Below are positions 57,256 through 64,000 of a DNA stretch of 64,000 nt, one piece after another. The notes beneath the pieces were generated by a model. It searched no databases. It saw only the letters and a list, made by a program, of their open reading frames with translations, and was not told the DNA's origin. A program made the position numbers and the translations under genes. Every line of letters begins with the position of its first letter. The first letter of the stretch is position 1. The stretch is from Orobanche coerulescens (taxonomy: Eukaryota > Streptophyta > Magnoliopsida > Lamiales > Orobanchaceae), in NCBI GenBank assembly GCA_033398695.1, contig CM065818.1, positions 34,744,001 to 34,808,000 on the forward strand. Direction: 5' to 3'.

Positions 57256-58260
57256 CTACTTTCATACGATGAAAATGCCGTTATTTGGCACCGAAAATTG
57301 GGACATGCCTCTTTACCACTTCTTTCAAAATTGGCCAAAAACGATATTGTCCATGGTCTACCAAAATTGAATTTCAGAAAAGACCACATTTGTGAGGCCT
57401 GTATTAAAGGTAAACATGCAAGAGGCTCGTTTAAACCGAAAATGGAGATTTCCACTAGTCGCATTCTTGAATTAATTCATATGGATTTAATTGGTCCGTC
57501 TCGACATGACAGTCTAACAGGTAAACTTTATACTTTAGTTCTTGTCGATGATTTTTCGAGATTTACTTGGGTAAAATTCTTAGCAAATAAAGATGATGCA
57601 TTTAACGAGTTTGTTAAGTGGTATAAGGTTACCCAGAAGGAAAAAGAATTACCAATTATTGCCATCCGAACCGATCATGGTGGAGAATTTGATTCTAATC
57701 TCTTTGAAGATTGGTGCGATAAATATGGTATTGGGCACAACTTTTCGGCACCCCAGACACCTCAACAAAATGGAGTTGTCGAGAGGAAGAATCGCTCTCT
57801 AGAAGAAATGTGCCGGACAATGCTTAATGAGTATGGTCTTCCTAAATATTGCTGGGCCGAAGCCGTTAACACCGCTTGTTATGTTATTAATCGTGTCCAT
57901 CTCAGGAGGAACAAAATGATGACTCCCTATGAGATATTTAAAGGTAAAAAGCCCAATTTATCTTATTTTTATCCATTTGGTTGTAAAGTGTTTATTCATA
58001 ATAATGGTAAGGATAGTTTGGGTAAATTTGATTCAAAATCAGATATTGGAATATTTCTTGGTTATTCAACTAACAGTAAAGCGTATCATGCATTTAATTG
58101 TAGAAGAGGCTCGGTAGAAGAGTCTATTCATGTAAAATTCGATGATACAGTTTTACCCCGAGAAAGGTTGTTTTTGATGATGATGCAGGTATGGTTCCAG
58201 CTAAAGAAGTATCCGAAGTATCAAAGGAGTTGGAGAAGCTCGACGTAAGCACAAGCAGGA
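57256..58260 (+). pseudogene. S1 integrase
   Basis: Pre-integrase zinc region WHRKLGHASLPLLSKLAKN...CEACIKGKHARGSF, then the catalytic core: HMDLIGPSRHDSLTGKLYTLVLVDDFSRFTWV (Asp), IRTDHGGEFDS (Asp), SAPQTPQQNGVVERKNRSLEEM (Glu). The C-terminus has FGCKVFIHNN, SDIGIFLGYS and FDDTVLP. A frameshift near 58160 ends the frame. All three catalytic residues are present. Confidence 0.92.
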
Positions 58261-58297
58261 GGAAAATACTTACAACCTTCCTAAAGATTGGGCAAAT

Positions 58298-59160
58298 GTG
58301 AAAGACCATCCGATGGAACAAATTCTCGGAAAAATCGATGAAGGTGTACGAACTAGGAGAAATATAAATGATTGTATTAACAATATTGCGTTTATTTCTC
58401 TTACAGAACCAAAGAATATCGATGAGGCCATAAATGATGATAATTGGGCTATTGCTATGCAAGAAGAGCTAAACCAATTCGAAAGAAATAATGTTTGGGA
58501 ATTAGTTCCGGCACCGGTAGACAAATCAATCATTGGTACCAAATGGGTTCATAAAATTAAAACCGATGATGATGGTCTCCCAATTAAAAATAAATCGAGG
58601 TTAGTCGCTCAAGGTTATAATCAAGAAGAAGGCTTGGATTATAAAGAAACGTTTGCTTCTGTTGCTCGTCTTGAAGCTATTCGTCTTCTCTGTCCTTTGC
58701 CGCATACAAGAAGATCAAACTCCATCAAATGGATGTAAAAAGTGCATTCCTAAATGGAATCATCCAGGAGGAAGTGTATGTCAAGCAACCGCCGGGTTTT
58801 GAAGATTATGATCATCCGGATCATGTGTACAAGCTCCATAAAGCTCTCTATGGATTAAAGCAAGCTTCGAGAGCATGGTATGATCGTTTAAGCACTTTTC
58901 TTATTTCAAATGGGGATAAAAGAGGTAATGTTGATAATACCCTATTCATTAAGATTTTAGGTGATGATATGCTTATTTGTCAAATTTATGTGGACGGCAT
59001 TGTTTTTGGTGCAACTAACGAATCTCTATCCCAAGAATTTTCAAATCTTATGAAGGGAGAGTTCGAAATGAGCATGATGGGAGAGTTGAAAAACTTTCTC
59101 GGACTCCAAATTAGGCAACTCAATGATGGAATATTCATTCACCAATCCAAGTACGTCAAT
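58298..59160 (+). pseudogene. S1 reverse transcriptase
   Basis: 58298-58738 has the copia RT start (EEINQFERNN-like block, [46 protein letters not shown]). A frameshift at about 58730 leads to [40 protein letters not shown], then QIYVDGIVFG. The last is the YVDD catalytic block with the second Asp changed to Gly, a change expected to abolish polymerase activity. Confidence 0.92.
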
Positions 59161-59938
59161 GAGCTCCTAAAGAAATTTAAGATGGAAGATTGCAAAGAAA
59201 TATCCACTCCTATGTCTTCCACTCTTAAACTCGACAAAGATGAAAAAGGTAAGTCTGTTGACCAAAAACAGTATCGAGGTATGATCGGCTCTTTACTTTA
59301 TATAACTGCATCTAGACCCGATATAATGTTTGCTACTTGCTTATGTGCTCGTTTTCAAGCAAATCCTAAAGAATCACATCTCATTGCATGCAAAAGGATC
59401 TTTCGGTATTTAAAATATACTGCTGGATTAGGTCTATGGTATCCTTCTAGCATTGATTTTCAACTTTTTGCATATAGTGATGCCGATTTCGGTGGATGTA
59501 AAATTGATAGAAAAAGCACCACCGGAACTTGTCATTTTATGAGTTCATGTTTGATTTCATGGGGGAGTAAAAAACAGACTAGTGTCGCTACTTCCACAGC
59601 TGAAGCAGAATATGTGGCTGCGGGAAGTGCATGTGCACAAGTCCTTTGGATCAAAAATCAATTACTTGATTATGGCATTGAGCTTAAAAATACTCCTATT
59701 TTTTTGTGACAACACAAGTGCCCTCAATTTAAGCAAAAACCTCATTTTGCATAGTAGTACAAAGCATATAGAAATTCGTCACCATTTTATTCGTGACCAT
59801 GTCCAAAACGGGAATGTTCGTCTCCAATTTGTTGGTACTAATGAACAATTGGCGGATATTTTTACAAAACCATTACCCGAAGAGGCTTTCAATTTTATAC
59901 GCATAAATTTAGGAATGAGTCATGTTGATCATTTTTAA
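59161..59938 (+). pseudogene. S1 RT C-terminus and RNase H
   Basis: STPMSSTLKLDKDE, YRGMIGSLLYITASRPDIMFA, then RNase H: AYSDADFGGCKIDRKSTTGTCHF, ISWGSKKQTSVATSTAEAEYVAAGSA. A frameshift at 59703 is followed by CDNTSALNLSKN, STKHIEIRHHFIRDHV and QLADIFTKPLPEEAF, ending at the stop 59936-59938. Order and motifs are standard for Ty1/copia. Confidence 0.92.
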
Positions 59939-60339
59939 GTGTTGCATATTCATCATAGTTACATTAAATGGTCATTTAAATTGGGACATCATCGAAAGGA
60001 AAACTCTGATCATCTGGTCATGCTTACGGACGTTAAGGATGGATCATTACGTACGTAATAGGACCTTACGTACGTTACAAGTTTTCAGGCTACGTACGTA
60101 ACAATATGCAGGTTTTAGTACAGGGATTTCGGGATTTCTCGCTACGTACGTTACCAAAATGGTATAACGTACGTAATAAGCTTTTACCCCTGATACTTAA
60201 AAACCCATCTCGTCAGACCCTTTCATTTCACGCTCAATCCCTAAATTTGACTGCGACGAACACATTCTTGCTCTCACAAATCCGACCAAGACTCCAAAAG
60301 TCCGTCCGATATCTTCATATTTCCGGCCAATTCCTTCAG
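59939..60339 (+). promoter_or_regulatory. S1 intergenic region with internal CGTACG array before ORF3
   Basis: Between pol and ORF3 lie six CGTACG-type palindromes (about 60026-60175: TTACGGACGTTA, TTACGTACGTAA, TTACGTACGTTA, CTACGTACGTAA, CTACGTACGTTA, AACGTACGTAAT). An AT-rich TACTTAAAAACC box follows near 60198. It reproduces the LTR layout and may be a separate promoter for ORF3. Extra boxes just before the envelope-like gene are a described Sirevirus feature. Confidence 0.75.
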
Positions 60340-61542
60340 ATGGCATCCAGAACTGGCAAGAAACGAAGAGGCGAGACCTCTCAACCATCTTCCTCGCCTT
60401 CCGGAGAACCTACCTTTCGAAACGCTCAAGCTTGCAAAATTTTCAACGAAATTCTTATTGATGAAGAGGTAACTCCAAGCCATCACTTTGATTTCGAATC
60501 CTTGAATTCTATCGGTATTGCTATCGAAGAATTTTTCGATATGCTTGGAATTAATCGTTTTGTTAGTCTTGCCCGTTCGGTCTTTGTGGATTGTGTGAAA
60601 GAGTTTTATGCCAATTTCTTCGTTACTTATGATTCCGACGGATTAGCCGTAGTTAATTCGCTTGTCCGTGGCAAGCCAATTTCATTTGATGCCGCAAAAC
60701 TTTCGGAACTTTTTGGTCTCCCCAACGAGGGATTTTGTTGTAAAGGAGTGTTTGCGGCTCTTGATGAGGTTGTTGATTATTCTCTCTATAGTGATGAAAA
60801 TCATGATGTTCATGAATCTTAAGTGCGTGATTTTTTGTCAAGTAAAGCTGTTCTCGATGTCCATTCAGGACGCTTTGAGAATAATGATTTTGGGATAAAT
60901 TTCCGTTTGCTTCATGATGCTATTACTCGTTGTCTAATGCCGAAAGTGAACGCTCAACATCGTTTGGTAAACATCGACATGGAAATCATCTATCATGTCT
61001 GGAAAGATCATCAAGTCAACTTTGCTTTTATCGTGCTTAAGTGGTTCGTGGAGAAAGGACAAATTTTCCACAAAAAGAGCTATGCCAAAGTTGATCGCCA
61101 AAGAAAATCCGGAATGCCATTTGGGTCGATCTTGACTGAAATCTTTGAGAATGCCGGAGTCGATCTCTCAGCACTTCATGGGGTTCCTATTCCGAGGGGG
61201 AGCTTAGTTACCGAGGGGACTATTCGGACTATGAGGTATCTCCGCACGAGAAACCGAGGGTGAATATACTTTGCTTACCTCAAGGATGACGATCGCCTTG
61301 TGGATGGTGGTGCTCTTCCGAGACCGGAGGAGAGGATCACGTCTAGAGGGATTGATCATACTCGACCTCGCCCTTCGTCTCAGCTTGGTACCTCTCGCCC
61401 GCGTCAAGAAAGCTCTTCATCTCAGATGGTCGCTTGGATGGATAGATTGGAGAAAGAGATGAGTGAGATAAAAATCATGGTCAAAAGTATTTGCACTCAC
61501 TTCGGAATACCGCCAACACCTCCGGATGCGGACCTTGATTAG
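60340..61542 (+). pseudogene. S1 ORF3: envelope-position protein of the 'putative plant transposon' family
   Basis: The frame runs from MASRTGKKRRGETSQPSSSPSG to PPTPPDADLD (about 400 codons), with two in-frame stops (TAA 60820, TGA 61261). FVDCVKEFYANFFV, VNSLVRGKPISFDAAKLSELFGL, then FVEKGQIFHKKSYAKVDRQRKSG and ILTEIFENAGVDL match the plant 'putative plant transposon protein' domain (PF20167-like) found in Sirevirus envelope-like ORFs. No signal peptide or clear membrane span is visible. The C-terminus has a short coiled coil (WMDRLEKEMSEIKIMVKSI). ORF 60106 extends upstream through the palindromes, but that part is not conserved-looking; I chose 60340. Confidence 0.7.
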
Positions 61543-61937
61543 TCGTGTTCTCTTTCTTATGATGATGTTTCCTTTTTGTTAAGACCAAACATTTCATTTC
61601 ATTTTCATGCATGAACTACTATTTGTTTTTATTTTTTAAATGAATGTGTTTTGATTGTTTTGACTATCTTTGTTCCTATGCATTATTATTATGGTTATTC
61701 GCTGTCTTGGATTTTGTTGACTATTCTGTGTTTCGCTAGTTTTTACAGGATCTCTCGACTTTTTGTTAATGACAAAAAGGGGGAGAAAAATATGTATCAT
61801 TTTTTAACTAACCCTTGCTCGTTTCAGGGGAGTCTTATTCAGGGGGAGAGTTTATTAAATTTTTTCAATCTTCCAAAACTCATATTTTTTCAAAAACTCC
61901 CATACTTAAATTTTGTCATCATCAAAAAGGGAGAGAT
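61543..61937 (+). other. S1 region before the 3' LTR with repeated purine tracts
   Basis: There is no gene. Purine tracts AAAAAGGGGGAGAAAAA (about 61772-61790), a CAGGGGGAGAG tract (about 61838) and AAAAAGGGAGAGA (about 61924) lie before the LTR, the last directly abutting it. Multiple polypurine tracts before the 3' LTR are a recognised Sirevirus trait. Confidence 0.75.
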
Positions 61938-62918
61938 TGTTGGAAATATTTTTAAATCATTTTATACATTTTCATGATGCGTTATTAACCAAAATTTACT
62001 TAAACATATTTTTCTTTCATTTAACGTACGTAAACCAAACCTTTATAATGTACGTAACATTCACAGTTTCTGTAAGACATTTTGTACAGGTAAAGTACGT
62101 AACACGATCAATATAACGTACGTAACGTTTGAACATTCTGACCGTTTCAAAAGTCATTAGCCGTTACAACAAGTCGTCACACTCAACGGATCTCTGACTG
62201 GAAGATAACGTACGTAAGCCTACCTTGCGTAACATACGTAATGCATTTTATCAGATTTCTCTAGACCATTTTTTTCCTGTTCGTTACGGCCGCTACTCAA
62301 ATCATATAACGTACGTAGCGATGATAATGTACGTAATTCAGAGAGCCTAATGTACGTAAGCATTGAAACTGCTCCAACGGGAAATTCAGCTCAAGAAGGC
62401 TATAAATAGCTCACTTCAAGGATATGGAAAATACACAAGTAATCTGAGCTTACAAGCATACTCAAGCAATTCCAAGCAAATATTTCGAGAGTTATACTTA
62501 TTCTATATTGTGATACGAAAAGATTTGCTCTATTATTTCTAATCTATATTCTTGTATCCAAGAGCGATATATCGTGTAAAGTCGAGTTCCTACTCGCATT
62601 TGTTTTACTGTAAAGGTTATCTTGTACCCGGAAAAACAAGAGAGTTGTAGTGAGGTTGTTCTTGAGCCCGGAAATCAAGAAATTGTAAGAGTTGGCACTT
62701 AACTAGAAAGTGCATTCTAAGGTTCTAAGAAAAGTCCTAGTCGATAAAACTAGGTAGGGACGTAAAGCCCGTTAATAGCCGAACCTCTCGAACAAATTCT
62801 TGTGTTCTTTCTTTTCCGCATTTTTCTTACTCCGATATTCTAGCTTCCGCACAAAAAGAGTTCAAAACTCTTATCCGCACTATTCAACCCCCCTTCTAGT
62901 GGCGGTACCAATCTAACA
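61938..62918 (+). repeat. S1 3' LTR
   Basis: TGTTGGAAATATT...CCAATCTAACA. It differs from the 5' LTR by about 20 changes in the first 470 bases (hand count), many of them C-to-T or G-to-A changes within the CGTACG palindromes (array about 62022-62360). Confidence 0.93.
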
Positions 62919-62923
62919 ACTAT

Positions 62924-63294
62924 GTCCTTGAATCGATCCCAAGTCAATGCAGCACGCTCGGCCGCCGGCCTCAAACGCCAATAGATTATCCACCAGCATC
63001 CTCTACCATTTGGTATTGGCTGCAAAGAATTCTTTGCACATCAGTGCATCCAATGAGCTCAAAGGTGCGCTCGAGCGACATGAACCATTCGTTAACAAAA
63101 GCGGATCCTTCTCGACCGTTGAATGTTGGTGGGGTGAAACGCCGGAACTGTTGCACAACTTGTGCCTGAGTAGGAGCTGGCACATTATTATTATGGTTAT
63201 CCTGACCTCCGTCACCACCACCAAGGTTGGCATTCTGACCACCGAGATTATCTGCACCTCGGTTAGCTGGGCGTCCACATCCACCAGTTGCCAT
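62924..63294 (-). pseudogene. G2 gag, N-terminal part
   Basis: It starts at 63294 with MATGGCGRPANRGADN, a Gly/Asn-rich leader, then TPPTFNGREGSAFVNEWFMSLERTFELIGC, the start of the gag core. A frameshift near 62990 leads to the WRLRPAAERAALTWDRFKDIV block, which joins YYPQHYREKMEREF on the far side of S1 (54152). The ATG follows a short leader after the primer site. Confidence 0.85.
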
Positions 63295-63732
63295 TATCCT
63301 AAGGCATACCACACGCAACGATCCTTCAGTACTTACCCAACGAGAGGGAGAAATAAAATGGGGAGTTACATTGCATCTATAGGTTGAGAACTAGAGATTT
63401 CTAGCAATGATGATTTACGCATGTCACACATATACTTATGAATTTATAAGAAAATAATTTCATGCCCAAATACTTTATCATAAAATTCTTATGTACAAAT
63501 AGACTGAAGATGCATGTGTAATACATGAATCATTGTTGATCTGGTGAACTGCATTTATCACATAATGAATAATAATAACTTAATGTACCTTGGAGTCGAC
63601 GTGGAGCGCCAGAGGTGGATGATCCTATTTACTAAAAATATTTGACTACTTGCGAAAATAGGAAAAATTAATTTGAAAAAGAAATTATTTTAACGAGTCT
63701 ACAGAACCGTAGACCGGCTCCGATACCACTTA
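63295..63732 (-). other. G2 leader with primer-binding site
   Basis: No gene. The complement of 63711-63728 reads TGGTATCGGAGCCGGTCT, an initiator-Met tRNA primer site, four bases from the 5' LTR. Confidence 0.75.
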
Positions 63733-64000
63733 TGTAGCGACCACTTTTCTAAAATATAATTCTTCTAATTTTAAGAAGAATAAATAAAAAATTTGCAGCG
63801 GAAATACATTTTAAAAAGAGAAACTTAATAATCGCAAGTAATAATCCCAAGTCACCATTAAATAAAAATATACTTCGACGTGAAATTAAAGCAAATCGAA
63901 CAATTCTTCATAAAGCATAGATTGAGGAAAATTATAGTAAATAAATAAATAAGAACTCATGAAACTTGATCATCCCACACTCAAGCGCATGCTACATCGA
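63733..64000 (-). repeat. G2 5' LTR, beginning only (plus-strand left end)
   Basis: TGTAGCGACCACTTTTC matches the G2 3' LTR at 45673 with only a few differences over the 268 bases visible. The rest lies to the right of the window. Confidence 0.92.

Larger units (their letters stand above)
54156..62918 (+). mobile_element. S1: Sirevirus-type Ty1/copia element in G2 gag
   Basis: 8763 bp with perfect duplication ACTAT (54151-54155, 62919-62923) and 982/981-bp LTRs. The order gag, protease, integrase, RT, RNase H defines Ty1/copia. Sirevirus (Maximus/SIRE) features: GATNESLSQEFSNLM and MSMMGELKNFLGLQI in RT, a third ORF after pol in the envelope-like position, AAAAAGGGGGAG-type purine tracts before the 3' LTR, and palindrome arrays in the LTR and before the third ORF. 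Confidence 0.93.
45673..64000 (-). mobile_element. G2: Ty3/gypsy chromovirus inserted in HAT1 (right end beyond window)
   Basis: The left (3') LTR is 45673-47830 and the right (5') LTR starts at 63733 and runs off the window. Minus-strand order is gag, protease, RT, RNase H, integrase, chromodomain-like tail: a complete gene set, interrupted by B2 and S1 and by stops. The primer site is iMet type (complement of 63711-63728). The target duplication should be AATAA (45668-45672), but its partner is outside the window. Confidence 0.92.

Noticed and set aside
60106..60339. Upstream extension of S1 ORF3 (78 codons)
   Set aside because: It reads through the CGTACG palindromes and lacks family similarity. 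The ATG at 60340 begins the recognisable protein.

Overview
This window is repeat DNA from a large plant nuclear genome, most likely a dicot. I found no host gene, tRNA or rRNA. Almost every base can be placed in a transposable element, and the elements are nested up to five deep. The plant assignment rests on Ty3/gypsy chromoviruses, a Sirevirus-type Ty1/copia element, a Tat-like gag element with an antisense plant-transposon ORF, a Helitron with the plant-type 3' end, and Ac/Tip100-like hAT remains.

Element names used below: G1, G2 and B1 are Ty3/gypsy pol-bearing elements; B2 is a solo LTR of the B family; A1, A2 and A3 are copies of one gag-only family with 2.7-3.2 kb LTRs; D1 is a Tat-like gag element carrying an antisense spliced gene; S1 is a Sirevirus; HEL is a Helitron; HAT1 and HAT2 are hAT elements.

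Layout. 1-2744: 3' end of G1 (+), inserted in A1. 2745-14562: A1 (+), gag tail plus 3' LTR; the LTR is split by B1 (5336-14268, -). 14563-16991: unassigned DNA, then a decayed Helitron helicase and the Helitron 3' terminus. 17955-45672: HAT1, whose transposase gene is cut in two by A2 (18959-45144, -; perfect 5-bp duplication ACCGT). The A2 left LTR holds A3 (19625-36854, +; AAACC) and HAT2 (37079-37778; 8-bp GCCATGTG). The A3 5' LTR holds D1 (20530-28957, -; CCCTG). 45673-64000+: G2 (-) also sits in HAT1. The G2 integrase gene is split by B2 (48274-50554; GGCGC) and its gag by S1 (54156-62918, +; ACTAT).

Most coding regions are broken by stops, frameshifts or deletions, so nothing here looks autonomous today. 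The strongest unexplained signal is regulatory. In eight LTRs or LTR pairs from both gypsy and copia elements, a dense array of short palindromes with a shared CG-N2-CG core (CGTACG, CGCACG, CGGCCG, CGGTCG, CGATCG) lies just upstream of a TATA box. The core differs between close relatives and is shared between unrelated elements. Such boxes are known from Sireviruses (CGG-CCG core). Their presence and apparent exchange in gypsy-type, gag-only and Tat-like elements is the most interesting lead. G2 is a natural negative control: it has a TATA box but no array.
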